Shown here piece by piece: positions 10,994 through 23,105 of a DNA stretch of 64,000 nucleotides (position 1 is the stretch's first letter; the number at the start of each line of letters is the position of its first letter). Below the pieces are notes generated by a model, which had not been told where the DNA came from, ran no database searches, and saw only the letters and a program-made list of their open reading frames with translations. The position numbers were made by a program, and so were the translations under genes. Location: contig OY743180.1 of assembly GCA_963555705.1 (NCBI GenBank), positions 38,844,129-38,908,128 on the forward strand, read 5' to 3'. This stretch comes from Ligustrum vulgare (Eukaryota > Streptophyta > Magnoliopsida > Lamiales > Oleaceae).

Positions 10994-11790
10994 TGATGCA
11001 AACCACTTAGCAATTGTAGCTACGCAACCCACAAAATATTGAAATCGACCCAAGAACGCCAAGAAACCACGATTTATGGATCCAATTAAAATTAATTGAA
11101 CCAAACAACCAATACAATCACTGGAATATATTGACCTCTTGATCACAAGCAATAATAATTCTCACCGAGATTTGAACAAACAAGAATAACTCGCAAGTTC
11201 GGATTTTATTCAATGAAGAATAAGATTGTGAAAGAAAAATAGCCTCTCAATTATAATATCAAAGTTGTGTCTAAATTCTGTCTTACAATGAATAGAAAAA
11301 TCGTATAAATAAGCAAAATAAACCTAGCCACTAATTAGGCTCAAAATAGAATTCTAATTAAAGTAAAATAGTTAAAATAACTAAAACTAATAAGGAAATA
11401 AAAATAATGTGAAATCTTTAAATTCCACGGCGGCGCACGTCCAGAAGCTGTCTTACGGCCGTGAGTGTCTTAATTTACGGCCGTAAATTGTGTAACTGAA
11501 ATACGTTACGACCGTGAATATTTTTGTTACGGCCGTAAGTCCTTTTATCGGGTTATGAAATAGACTGAGCAGGTTACGACCGTGATCCTTCATTTACGGC
11601 CGTGAGCTTCAAAAGTTACGGTCGTGACCAATTCCTTTCACGGCCGTGATTCAATTTTTTTGGTTCTTTTCAACACGGTTTGGTCTTCAAAGCTCGTCGA
11701 ACCTGCTGAATTCTTGTTTTGGCTTGAATATTTAAATTTTCCCGTCAAGTCTGCTATGATTCCGATTTTCGAGGGTCCTGGATCACATCA
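10994..11790 (-). mobile_element. Solo LTR with ACGGCCGT dyad array
   Basis: It begins TGATGCAAACC and ends GGATCACATCA on the plus strand. The perfect 5-bp duplication ACATT lies at 10989-10993 and 11791-11795. The terminal GGATCACATCA and the TATA-like segment (11304-11311) match the LTRs at 58098 and 62083, so the element was read on the minus strand. No interior remains, as expected after LTR-LTR recombination. Eight copies of a TTACGGCCGTRA-like dyad lie at 11453-11649. Confidence 0.9.
11453..11649. promoter_or_regulatory. Array of eight TTACGGCCGTRA dyads in a U3 region
   Basis: Motif starts are 11453, 11475, 11506, 11527, 11574, 11594, 11616 and 11638. Five of the seven steps are 20-22 bases and the others are 31 and 47. 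Three copies are perfect 12-bp palindromes (11475, 11527, 11638) and the rest differ at one or two bases. On the coding (minus) strand the array lies 142 bp upstream of a TATA-like box. Role as a protein-binding array is inferred. Confidence 0.6.
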
Positions 11791-12823
11791 ACATTAGTAC
11801 CAAATAGCTCAAAAGGTTAGTTTGGGGTGGAATGGTTAGAATGAGCATGTTTTGGTGGGTTGGGGGTTTGTGATTCTTGGTTTTGCACTTTAGTTTAAGC
11901 AGTTTGGTTAACGAGTATAAACCATAACCAACATAGAAACTGAAAAATGTTGAAGGTCTTATTCTACTCTTCAAATGTCTTTTTGACTCGAGCAAGTAAG
12001 CTTATAAGGGTGTCGAAACTTGGTACCCTAAACTCATCTGAGTTGGGGGCTATCAGTCTAAAGCTCGTTACAAGGGTCAATTAGAAAATCAAGTAAGGAG
12101 AGTGGACTTATATATAAGACAATCAAACATCTTTAACTTTCCTCTGTCACCTCTGTGGCTCGAGTAATTAAATCTGAGGGGGTCACATAGAAAGCAAATG
12201 AGAAAAGTATTGCACAAAGATGATAAAAGACATGGACAATTAAAAGAAAAAGGTGTCCATAAAAAGAGAAAGAAAAAAATTGCATGGTATAAGCCTTATT
12301 GACTAAAATTGTAGATATTGAAGTTGTAGAATTGGAGATTGCCTACTTCTAACTTGTTGTGCATGTATACTTCTAATTTTGACTATCTTGTGTGGAAAAT
12401 GCAATATTCAAATGTTTAGAAACCACAATAGAGTGAACATGGGATTTGAGAGAAAGTAAAAAGTTGTGATCTTCCATGAGTGATGTAAGAAATATCATTA
12501 CAACTTCATAGGCTGACCACATGGGATTCGAGTTTGATTTTGCATAATAAACTACACAGCGTTAAGTATATTTTTGCATAAGTAGGCGTTTGACATTGAC
12601 TATTCACACACGTACTTAAAAATTGAGCATAACTTGACTAGAACTTTTTTACGTTATTGTTCAAAACTCTTGGCCAGAGTATGATTTGATTTTGATTATT
12701 AAGGTTTATGGTGAACATGTTAAAACAACAAAAAAAAATTTGTTACTTTGCAATTTCTTTTTGATTCATTAGTTTAATTTTAGATTGTTCAGGGATGAAC
12801 AATAATTCTAATTTGTGTGTATT

Positions 12824-14336
12824 TGATAAGTGCGTTTTTTGCACTTATTTATATATCTAAATTAGAATAAATTATTTTTATTCTTGAATAATTTTCATAT
12901 AATTGCTTTATATTTGTTTAAATTGTAGGAATTTTTCTAAACATGGAAAAATGAAGCAATAAAGTGGAATAATGCACATTTGGAGGCAAATTGGAGCTAA
13001 AAAGAGGAAATTGAATGTTTCCATCATCAACCGGGATTTCCAAGGAGAGCCAAGTGGAAGAAATTAGAGTTTGAGGGCTTAATTGAAGATAGATTAAAGT
13101 TTGGAAGAAGAATTGAAATATTTGGAAAGTTCAGGGGCTTAATAGTTGCAATCAAAACATGAAGGATTCAAGTGCAAATAAAGTTTAGGAACCTACTTAA
13201 ACGCAATGAAAAAGTTGAAAATACGATGGAAGAATCGCACGGTGCCATGCCAAACCCACCAGGTGGCCGCGTGAGAAATACAGAATTAACAGAACCACTT
13301 TTGGTTCAACTGCTCGGCCACCACACTTTACCCTTCGTGACCGCGCAGTTGTCCGGTCCAGGCCCTTGCGCGAATTTTAACCTAATTTGTTTCCTTATTT
13401 GCCTAGGTTTTCTCCTCCTCAATATATATACAACTTCTCATTCATGAATTAGGGGGACCTTTTCACAGCTTCTAAACATCATAATTCACCTTCTTAACAT
13501 CAAATTCTTCGAGGAAATTGAGGCAAAGGCTTGGGGATTGAAGATTATCAATGGGGAGCGAATTCTTGGTGCAAGACTTCCTTTATTTTGTTAATTTGAT
13601 AAACTCAACATGCGTAGTTATTTATATTTCTGCATATTTATTTATCGATAAATTATTAATTTAATAGTTGGGATATTCGATGTAGCTTAGTTTTATACTT
13701 TTAATTCTATAATTCTAGTTTTGTGCTTTTGTTGCATGTGTTGATTTCATTTTGTATTTAATGCATGAATTAATTCGCGGCTAATTCATGATTTAATGAC
13801 TGTTTTCATAATTCAAGACGTGAGCTAACACATACATCTAGGAATAAAATTCGATAATTGGACGAACGATAGAGATATATGTTCTTTATTATTGAGATCA
13901 CTACATGAATTATTTTGTTTAATGCATATAGTCATTACAACATGTTGTTCGTTAACACGGTAGACTAATTAGGTAGAGTTGATTTAAAACAGAGAGGGGA
14001 ATTTCATATGTATAAATGAAATCAATCGAGTACTATAATATGAATAAAACTAGACAATTGGAATTAAAAGTATTGGCTATGTGAAATCGGATGTTCCAAC
14101 ACTTATAAATATCAATTTAGAATATTTAAATGTCTTCTCTTTTCTTTTGCTTTAACTTAGTTTAATTCTCTATTTTAATTTAGATAATCCTTCACTATTC
14201 TACCATTCAAATAGGGCGAGAACTAACACAACTTCGATACTTGATTACAATCCTCGTGGGAACGATAACTCGGACTCGAAAAGTCCACTTTATTATTTGG
14301 ATGCGACATTGTGCACTTGAGATTTAGCACACTTCA
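12824..14336 (+). repeat. 3' LTR of the Athila/Tat-like element
   Basis: This is the fuller copy of the LTR family, 1513 bases, TGATAAGTGC to GCACACTTCA. It retains the central block lost from 4039-5213. Relatives lie antisense at 24427-32028 (split) and 48360-49862. Confidence 0.88.
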
Positions 14337-15533
14337 CTCTCCACAACATAAGTTTGAAAAATTGTATCATTTAATTTAAGTTTGAGCAAGTTTGAAATAT
14401 ATGTTGTCTATAACAACTTTCGTGCACTCCAGTGATGAAGATAATTACAAACTGTACAAAAAATGTAGTATTGAAAGTGGTTTTCCAATTTTTGTGAGAA
14501 TTCTAATTCATTTGTATTTTGAGCATTAGTTGACAGTTGTTCAAACTTTTTTTTTTCTCAATATTTTGTAACGGTATTTATAGTAAATAAATAAATGATG
14601 GTTCTAAAATCTAAAATGGTCACAACATGTAGTTATTGCAAAGAACCTTTTTAAATAACCACAAAAATCCTATAGTAAATATTGGACAAGAGTATTAAAA
14701 TGTAAAAACTTTAAGTAATCTTATAGTATTATGTTTTATTTTTTGTTGTTTGTAATATTTATAAAAAAATCATTTAACTCTTCACCCAAAAAACAAATCA
14801 AACAAAAAATTAGAATAGTAAAATCCGATTTCACTTAACAATATAGTAACTAAGAAAAAAAACTGAATAAACCATCTTAATTAGTAACCGTTCATTTACC
14901 AAGAATAATCCATTTCCCAAATAAGTTTTCATATCCAAGTATATAGACTTAGTGAGAAAAAGAATTGGTCCATTTTTTTTTTTTTTTTTTTTTTTGCATT
15001 ACAGTAAGATAAACTCCATGAGGAAGCTGGCGATGACCACAATGATAGCAAGCAAACAGCTAAGAAAAAAAGACGAAAGAAGAACTTCATTTTAACTACT
15101 TTTTTAAATCTTGATCTCTTAAAAGATGCTTAATAATAAAGATTCGGAAAATGGAGGTACTTTGTTGACATGGGCCTTTTATCATTTCTTTTTACTTAAC
15201 TGATTGGATATACTAAATGGGCTGTAGCGATTGAAAATTTTCGTGACTTATTTATAAATATTATTTATTTTAAAAACGTGTCGCTACGACTTTGCCAATT
15301 TATTTTCTTTCAACACATGTTCGTCTATCCATATTAGTGAAATTAAATCTATTTAAAATTCAAGTCAAATTTGAATCCAAATCAATCCATAATAATATAT
15401 CCCTCTCTCCCTCACACTCACGGCACATACAGAATACACAAGAAGAAAACTTCAGTCTTCTTGGTGAGAATTCAACTCTGTAAACTGGTCATTTCCGAGA
15501 TCAAAACTCTCATGATGTTAGAATATCGATTTC
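14337..15533. other. AT-rich unassigned sequence
   Basis: There is no credible protein or terminal repeat. A T run of about 25 bases near 14969-14995 could be the poly(A) tail of an antisense retroposon, but I see no coding remnant beside it. Confidence 0.4.
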
Positions 15534-15979
15534 TAAGGGCATCTCCAACCGATCTCTAAATTGGAGTTTTTCACCAATTTGAAGTTAAATTCCTCCTCCA
15601 ACGCAGCGGTATTTCTCTCTGCAAATTGGAGTTCTGAACAGTGGGACGCCATGCTGTTCAAATGGCATTCCAATTTTACATTTTTTTCCAATTTTGCCCT
15701 TTACTTTGTACATTAAAATTGTTTCTTCCTTCTATGTCCATGAATCATTTTTTTGTTATTATTTTGTTTGGTTAAAATTTATTTATATTCTTTGTTATTA
15801 GTTATTATTTTTATTAACATAATGAATTAATTTAATCTAATATAAATAACAATTAATGATAATATTAAAATAAAATTGCCCATGATTAAAAATAAAAAGT
15901 TATATACATGATGAACATTAAATTACGAGATGATAACTAAACATGACATGATAAAATACGACAAGTAAATTACGAGAAT

Positions 15980-17645
15980 TTAATAATCTGGTAAGTCATT
16001 TCCAGATCCTCCTAGACCATCAAAATATTGACTGAATGGAGTTGAGCTATTTTGAGATTCCTTGCTTCTTTGCTGATATCTCTTTTCCATAATTCGCAGT
16101 TGTTCACTTCGAATAAACTCACGTAGACTTGGATCTGGTATGGAGTCTAAGTCTTTCAGTAAAATTTTATTCTCCTCATGAAATTCTGCAATGGCTACTT
16201 TTTTTGACTCAGTTTCAGCTCGAAGCATCTGAATTTCATAAATTTTTTGTATATCATCGCTTCCTTTCTTTAGAATATAAGCCTGCATTCTATTTGTGTT
16301 TCAGTTTTCTGTTTTCATTTTCGAAAACGTTTTCTGTTTTCCATTTTCTTTGACTTTTTTCGAAATTGCTGAAAACACGTTTGGTTTTTTATTTCTGAAA
16401 ACTGTTTTCAAAAATAAAAAGCTGGAAAACGCGTTCTGTTTAAAATTTTGAAGAAAATTATTTCATATTGTTTGTGAATATACATGAAATAAAGATATCA
16501 TAATTTGAGTTACACAACAAAAATAAATGAAATAACCCCTATCACACAATTTGGTTATACCAAAAAAGTTCAAAAATTCATGTTGCCCTTCTAAAGTAAT
16601 CGTTCAACATTTGAGTAGTAATTTTCCCTTCTAAAGTAATCGTTCAATTTAATACTTTATATAGATATATCCTTCTAGTAAGCACTCATAACGTTTAAAA
16701 TTTAAGTTTCAATAAAATTTGCAAAAATCAATTTATGTTAATTAATTATGCCCCTTACAAAATAAGTGTCTACAATACAAAAGTAAAAAAGAAATGTTTA
16801 ATAATTAAGCACATGATACATCATCAGAAAGATGGTTGAATTTGGACTTCTACGCAAAAAACATAGTACAATTCGGAGTTGTACATCAAAAGTTATACAT
16901 GTTTGAAGACAATGACCTATAAAGCAAATACGAAAAGGACTAAATTGAAAGAAAAGTAAAATTTGTGAACTAATGTGCAACAAAATCTGAAGTTGAGGGA
17001 CTTAAGTTGCAAATAAATTAGGATATTTTCGAAAGAAATTTCAAAATTTGAGGATTAAAATGACAAGTTTTGAAAATCAGGGACCAATAATGTAATTAAA
17101 AATGATAAATTTTTACAAATTTCAAATTTTTTTGATTATTTAAATTTTTTTTTTTTTTAAAGTGGGAAAACGCGGAAAACGCGCGTTTTCCACTTACAAG
17201 GCAAAAATCTCGGAAAACGCGGCACGTTTTCCATTTCCTTTACAAATTTTGAAAACGTTTTCGAAATTTTTTTCCGAAAACGGCGCAAGAGAACGCGTTT
17301 CCGCGTTTTCGGAAATAGAAAACGGAAAACGGATGGAAAACGCCAAAGAGAACGTAGCCTAAGTGATTTCTCGATTATTTTCTGCAATTGATTGAATAAT
17401 AACTGTAGATTCATCATCATTCTTTCTTTTTCCTTTTGCTTTTTTGACCCCAATGGGTTCCTGGACAGAATCGCCACTATTATCTTCATATAGATGAAGA
17501 GAAAACGATGATAATCTAGGAGATGCAGGTGTTGGATGAACGGAAGTGGGAGACTCTGATTGTGACAATGCAAAATTTCCACTTTCCATTTGAAAGTGCA
17601 TTAATGTTGTACTAACATCATTAGTAAACTTTTCAATATCTTTCA
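15980..17645 (-). pseudogene. Harbinger accessory ORF (NAM-associated C-terminal domain), split
   Basis: On the minus strand from 17645 the frame holds an FTNDV segment and a Ser/Pro-rich stretch, followed by GVKKAKGKRK and the coiled IAENNREI. The match resumes at 16288 with ILKKGSDDIQKIYEIQ, AIAEFHEENKILLKDLDS and FIRSEQLRIM. Together these are the C-terminal domain of the DNA-binding partner protein that Harbinger transposases need for nuclear import and binding. The N-terminal Myb/SANT part is missing and an insertion separates the two halves. Confidence 0.8.
16285..17365. mobile_element. Mutator-like non-autonomous insertion
   Basis: The insert interrupts the Harbinger accessory ORF. 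Its ends share TNCNTTCTNTTTG-type inverted sequence (CTGCATTCTATTTG on the left, complement of CAAAGAGAACGTAG on the right) and it is packed with GAAAACG and CGTTTTC words in both orientations. A similar unit lies at about 60283-61097. No transposase is present. The exact target duplication is unclear, so borders are good to about 10 bases. Confidence 0.6.
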
Positions 17646-18324
17646 GGATGTATTAACGGTTTGGGCGAGACAATTTACAGGTCGTACTGAATCCCCAACA
17701 ATTATTCTTGAGCCGGTAGCTAATTATGATTTATGGATATGTCATGCACATTTTTGGTTTGCCGGGATCTAACAATGACATCAATGTGTTGGAGGCATCC
17801 CACTTGTTCGCAAACCTCGCTAAAGGTATATCTCCTTCCGCTAATTACATCATTCAAGGAAAAGAATATGACATGGGTTACTATTTAGCTGATAGCATAT
17901 ACCCAAAATGGTCTACCCTCGTGCAAACAAATCATGATCCACAAGGTCTAAAAAAAAGTATTTTGCAGCACGACAAGAAAGTTGTAGAAAAGACGTCGAA
18001 TGAGTATTTGGCGTTCTTCAACAGCAATTTGCGATAGTCGCTGGACCGGCACAATTTTGCTCCATACATGTATTACATGATATATTTACTGCGTGCATTA
18101 TTATGCACAACATGATTATCGAGGATGAATGTGATCTTCAAGCGCCTATCGGAGTTTTTAAAGAAGTACCCCCTCCTACAATTGAGATGGTTGTAGATGA
18201 AAATGTTCGATTTCAAGAATTTCTTGCTCAACATAGACGAATTAAAGATAAAGAATCTCACATAGCACTTCGAAATGCATTAATTGATCATTTGTGGGAT
18301 AAATATACTAATTCCGAGAATTAG
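17646..18324 (+). pseudogene. Harbinger DDE transposase, truncated and frameshifted
   Basis: Forward frames carry the second half of a plant Harbinger (DDE_Tnp_4) nuclease: GLPGSNNDINVLEAS with a catalytic Asp, then VIQGKEYDMGYYLAD, IYPKW and LVQT. After a frameshift come a degenerate AFGVLQ block (expected catalytic Glu), IVAGPA, ACIIMHNMIIEDE and a C-terminal tail ending at 18324. The N-terminal region with the first catalytic Asp is absent, so it cannot be active. Confidence 0.85.
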
Positions 18325-18746
18325 TATACAAGATTTAGTTGTTTCCTATTTATATTGTGCTAATGTTTTCATGTTATATGTAACGTTTTTAAGTCGTATG
18401 GTTATCTTGATAATTGTGATATTAATATTAATGTTTTTTTTAGTAAACGTAATATTTTCGATAATTATTTTAAATTATAAATTTATAAAATTTAAGTGGT
18501 AGTAAAATATATAATTAAATACTTTTCGAATTAAGTTAATTGTTGAGAATTGAAAATAATAAGAGAATATAAACTTTATTGTTCATTTGGTGTAAGATTT
18601 AGAGTTTTGGGTTGGAGATGACTTTGCTGGATAGTGCAAAATTACACTTTTTTAGTGCAAATTTACTTCAAAATGGAGTAAATGGGTTGGAGATGCTCTA
18701 ACTATCAACAATGTGGGAATTCATGAATCACCCAAGCACCACCAGC

Positions 18747-19617
18747 TAGGGATGGGCGTCGGGTGGTTCAGTTCGGCTATCTCAAGAACAGAAATCGAAC
18801 CATACTTTTTCGGTTCTTGTAAAATGGAACCATTCGGTTCCATTGAATCACAAGAACCAAATCAGAACCAAACCATTCAGTTTTGGTTCGATTTCGGTTC
18901 TAATTCGGTTCTACAATAATAATTATTTTTCGGGAGCCTTATCGAGGAGTATCAGGCCTGGAGAAGTGAGTCAATAACCTGAAATAAACTTCTACCAAAT
19001 ATACCAAGATTAATGATTTCGAAAATCCTTTCACCCCGAAGAAAGTATAAAAACAAAAGATATTCATAAACCAAATTAGGAAACAAATGACCTAGAAAGT
19101 TTTTCGAGCATGACAATATACTAGTAAACTTGTGGGATAAATCATGAGTTTAAATGCATTATTATTAATGGTTTTATATTTGTATTTAAATATTTAATTA
19201 ACTCTATCGTGGTCATTTACAACTTCGCTCATTAGTTAGTCTCATTTGATTTTCATTTACTAAGAATTTCAGTCCAAGTGTGAAGTTAAATGTTACAATG
19301 AGGTAGAGATGTAGCAAATTTCATAAAAACAAATTAATCGTTTTCACTTTACCCAAAAAATTATAAATTCTTTTGATTTTTAGTTTTGGGACAACCAATT
19401 AAGATCATAAAAAATAAAGGATCAAAGATCGGTTCTAACTTCGGATTTTCGGTTCTAAAAGCGGAACCGAAAATCGAACTGAAAACCAATCGGTTTTCTG
19501 TTCCAAAACCGATTTCCTATTTTATTTTTTAAAACCATACGGTTTCGATTTTTTCGGTTCGGTTCGGTTCGGTTCCGGTTCGATCATATCGGTTCCGATT
19601 TTTTTTTCCCACCCCTA
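18747..19617. mobile_element. hAT-type MITE rich in CGGTTC
   Basis: The perfect 8-bp duplication CCACCAGC (18739-18746 and 19618-19625) flanks termini TAGGGATGGGCG and CCCACCCCTA, which are imperfect inverted repeats. Subterminal regions carry many GGTTCGGTT or AACCGAA words. No transposase is present. The 8-bp duplication and short termini fit the hAT superfamily. Confidence 0.85.
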
Positions 19618-19625
19618 CCACCAGC

Positions 19626-20290
19626 CTTCAATATTTCCTAGATTGCCAACCTCCAAATTCACACGAACGAGCATCACACAGACAAACCATCGAGTCTGCA
19701 AAACCACCCTCACTGCCAAGACCTCAATCAGCTAACCGAACCACCATCTCCTTTGCCCAAACTCCCCAATCTTGCACCAAAACGACCACAAAACCAAGAA
19801 ATGAAAATAAATCCAAATTTGAATCCTTCAATATCGTGGGAAAGCACCGAAACACAAGCCTTGATTTGTCTCGGCTTTCACACTAAACCACCCAAATTCT
19901 TCCGCAAGCACACCCACACACCAACGACACCATATCACCACCACCTCCAAATTCACACCAACCTACTGCCCAATTCTGATATCCCCTCAATCGATACCCC
20001 AAATCATCACAAAGACCAATAAACAAACAAAACCCAAATATTTACCTTGACTGCGGCCCCTAGTGACCGGAATTGTGCCGAAAAATCACCAATGTTTGCC
20101 TTGGTCTTCGAACCCCAAACCGTCCAAAAAAATTAATCCTCTTCACACACCCACACTCACCTCTTCACCACCGCCACTCGACAGCAGTACCAGCGCCGTG
20201 TTTTTGTCCGGCAGGCTGTGTTGGTCGAAGGAAGGGGGAAGCCCCTTCTGTCGCTCCCCTCTCTCTTAGCCAATTATAGAGCGAGATGGG
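19626..20290. other. Unassigned C-rich sequence
   Basis: A C- and A-rich plus strand with an open frame of 89 codons (19753-20022) that is mostly Pro, His, Thr and Asn. This is compositional and not convincingly coding. I recognise no domain. It may be a retroelement leader or part of the GC-rich unit to its right. Confidence 0.35.
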
Positions 20291-21475
20291 AGTTTGGGAT
20301 GGAAAAAAAATCCGAACAACCCGAAACCCGGAGGACCCGAAGCGCCCCGCCCCGGAATTTCGGGCTCGGGGCGGGTTCTCGGCCCCGCGAACCATTTCGG
20401 GTGGGGTTCAGGGCGGACAGTACCCGCCCCGATATTGACCCGAACCTGTGTGTTTAATATTTTTTTTTTTTAAAAATATAAAAAGGCGAAATGTTGAAAA
20501 TGGGAAAATAACCCAGTATGTGATTGATACAATCTGTAAACACAAACCACCAGGCTACACCATTCACTTGTGTTATGTTTCTTTTTTAATTAAACATATT
20601 AAATATCAAATCATATTATCAAAAAAGTTTTAAACCCTAACAATGAACAATCCGATTCATTCATATTACAAACCTCATTTTCTGACCTATGTCTCTCCAT
20701 TTTGAAACCAGCAGCGGCGCCGTAGGCCGTAGCCTCACCTCACACCGCCGACACCGGTTCCGATTCATTCACATTTCACAAACTTCATTCTCTCCATTTT
20801 GAACCAGCAGCGGCGCAGCCTCACCTCACACCGGTACACCATGCTGCGCGCCTGCGCCTCGCCCATCTCTCCAAGGGTCAAGACCCACCGCCATGCTGTT
20901 GCCGCGCCAGTCCACCGCCGCTCGCTCCTCTGTTTTGATTCTTCAATTTAATGGGTTTTTTTTTTGATTAATCAATAGTTTAATGACTTGGTTTATGATT
21001 ACCAAGGCTGAATGTTGATTATGAATTAACCGAATTCCGTCCTTATATATATGTGTATTTGCTGTATTTATTTGTGAGTTATAGAGATAGAACTAAGAAG
21101 ATAGGAAAGTGGATGGAGAGAATAGATTCTATGAGTGAAGTAATTCTGTTTTTTGAAAGTGAACATAGAATAGAATTTGATTTTTTTTAATTAATACCTG
21201 ATTTGTTAAATAATTTTTAATAATCGAATTTATTATAGTAAAATTCTATAATTATGGTTCTGGATTATTTTTTTTTAATTATACTATTATTACCCTTGTG
21301 TTTTGAAAGGGAGAAGAAAAAAAAAAACGGGTTAGTTTCGCGGGGCAGGTAGGCGACCCGCCCCGCCCCGCAACCAATCGGGTTTAGGGGCGGGGCGGGG
21401 CGGGATTTCCATTCGCGGGTTCGGGGCGGGGCACACCCGCCCCGCCCCATTGCCATTGCTAATGGAAGTTGTGTT
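20291..21475. mobile_element. GC-rich hAT-like remnant
   Basis: Two blocks of CCCGCCCC/GGGGCGGG words (20320-20440 and 21338-21450) bracket a unit. The right end, GCCCCATTGCCATTGC, resembles the CCATTGCCATCCCTA terminus of the hAT MITE at 32899-34320. I cannot find the left terminus or a target duplication. Inside, about 20651-20745 is duplicated with changes at 20758-20835 (CCGATTCATTCA through CCTCACCTCACACCG). Confidence 0.4.
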
Positions 21476-22542
21476 GGTTTTTTTTTTTTTTTTTTTTTTT
21501 TTGAATTTTGCTAAATTTCTCCTTTTAGCCCCAAGTTTTAAAATTAATTATTCAGTCCCCTTATTTTCAGTATCCCTTTAACGTAATCCCTGTAGTTTTA
21601 AAATGTATTATAGTCAGCCCTTAAGTTTTGATAATACTATTTCATCCCGTACGTTCTTAAATTTCAGTTTCTCTAAAACTTCAATTTAGTCCCTAAACTT
21701 TATTTCATCACTTTAATCATTCAGTTTTCGAAGTACTAAATTAATTTAATTTTTTCTTTTGGCTAGACGAAAAATTTGGTGATTTAGAAGATTGACTTGA
21801 TAGTCCTGTTCTATTTTCAAATTCACGAATTTGAGGTAGAGTCGCCCCCACTAATTAGTTTAAATTATAATTACACGTATTATGTGAATTTTACGTGATT
21901 TAAATGCTTTGATGCATGAGACAAGACAAGAATATCTTTTATGAGATAAAATCAGAATGATGTGATTATGCATGACTTAAATGCTTTAATGCATTTGATA
22001 ATGATGTGGTTATGCATAATTTAAATGCTTAAATGCATGAGACGAGACTACCACACACTATGATTTTTAAAGAGCCTATATTATGATGATGTGGTCACTT
22101 TATTAGTTGCATAATTATGTGTTAAATTATTCTGTAAATTAATTATTGGCGATGAGTTTACTGAGTATTTCTTCGAAATGTTCATTCTGTTTTTAACAGC
22201 TTTTGCAGATTTCGGAGAGGGTGGCGAATGAAGGGCAGCAATGGAAAATTAATTAATGAAGCTATTTTTTCTTAAAGTCTCGATTTATGAATTTATTTTA
22301 TCGTTATTTTTCTTTGAAAAAAATGAGATTTGATGTTTTTGTGAATTCACAAAATTTTCAATTGATTTACTTACTGTTGGTAATTTTAAAATAATAAATG
22401 TGATGTTTAAAACTCAATTCTTCCACAAAAATGTTGGTTCAAATGGTAAATGTGACGTTTAGAATTTAATTATTTCCGCAATAAAGTTAGCTTTAAAAGA
22501 CGAAGTGTGGCGTCCCGAGTTTACGGAACTCGAGGCATTACA
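21476..22542. other. Unassigned; possible antisense gypsy LTR end at 22542
   Basis: After a T run of about 24 bases come several AGTCCCTAAACTTT-like words (21530-21740), a noncoding motif also seen in other elements here. The right end, CGAGGCATTACA at 22531-22542, read in reverse is TGTAATGCCTCGAG, a common start of plant gypsy LTRs. I could not find a matching left border or target duplication. Confidence 0.3.
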
Positions 22543-23105
22543 TGGGCTGATTGTTAAATGACATAGATAAGCTTTGTTAGCAAGTGTTTGGATTTTCCGG
22601 TAAGAGATGTCTAATAATCACTGTTTTTATATAGAGATATGAGTCTATACTTATCTAATTACGATTTTGGTTATATATAATGTTGAACATTTTTGTTAGA
22701 TAATTTCGCAAATTTTTTTCTATGGATTGTATAACTATTTAAAATCATGTATTTAAATGATTAATTAATAGTATTATTGACTTATATTTGTTTAATGCTT
22801 TAGTATATTTACAAAAGTATTAAGTAAATTACTAAAGTGTATGATAAACATAATTCCCTTTATATCTCGCTTATTTTTATCGATCTATTAAAATATTGTA
22901 GTATTGAATTTATAATGTAATAACTCAATTTAAAAGAAAAGCGTCGACACATTCTACTATGAATCAAATTTGTATTTTCAATTATACAAAATCTATTCAC
23001 CAATAAAAGATGACTTATTTTATAACCACACATTCTCCTAAAAATCACTAATCAAAAATTATTTTTTTCAAATAAACTCTTTAAAATCAACATCAAACCG
23101 AGTTA
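22543..23105. other. AT-rich unassigned sequence
   Basis: No reading frame, terminal repeat or RNA gene that I can support. Confidence 0.4.

Larger units (their letters stand above)
9200..12823 (+). other. 3' non-coding interior of the Athila/Tat-like element
   Basis: No protein is recognisable here apart from the inserted solo LTR at 10994-11790. The sequence matches, in reverse, parts of the antisense relative at 32029-36560, for example the region just before each 3' LTR. It is therefore the element's own long 3' untranslated interior, not host DNA. An inverted repeat at 9651-9665 and 9703-9717 is described in the findings. Confidence 0.7.
4039..14336 (+). mobile_element. Athila/Tat-like Ty3/gypsy element, non-autonomous, interrupted twice
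   Basis: Two direct repeats of one LTR family (4039-5213 and 12824-14336) bound this element. It begins TGATAAGT and ends CACTTCA. The flanks read CTCTA on the left and CTCTC on the right, a probable 5-bp target duplication with one change. A primer site for Asp tRNA follows the left LTR. The internal region has gag remnants but no reverse transcriptase or integrase, so it could only have moved with help in trans. Later insertions at 6170-9194 and 10994-11790 interrupt it. Without them and one duplication copy each it is about 6.5 kb. A related internal region occurs antisense at 32029-36560. Confidence 0.85.
15537..18698. mobile_element. PIF/Harbinger DNA transposon, defective
   Basis: Terminal inverted repeats GGGCATCTCCAACC and GGTTGGAGATGCTC are flanked by the 3-bp duplication TAA (15534-15536 and 18699-18701), the Harbinger signature. 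Inside are parts of both usual proteins. The Myb/NAM-associated ORF lies on the minus strand and a DDE transposase on the plus strand. Both are N-terminally truncated and meet near 17645. A Mutator-like insertion (about 16285-17365) splits the first ORF. Confidence 0.9.

Noticed and set aside
14969..14995. Poly(A) tail of an antisense LINE or SINE
   Set aside because: A T run alone is not enough. No LINE coding motif, SINE promoter boxes or target duplication were found.
19753..20022. A small host gene of 89 codons
   Set aside because: The Pro/His/Thr/Asn composition follows from C- and A-rich sequence. No domain, splice context or homology was recognised.
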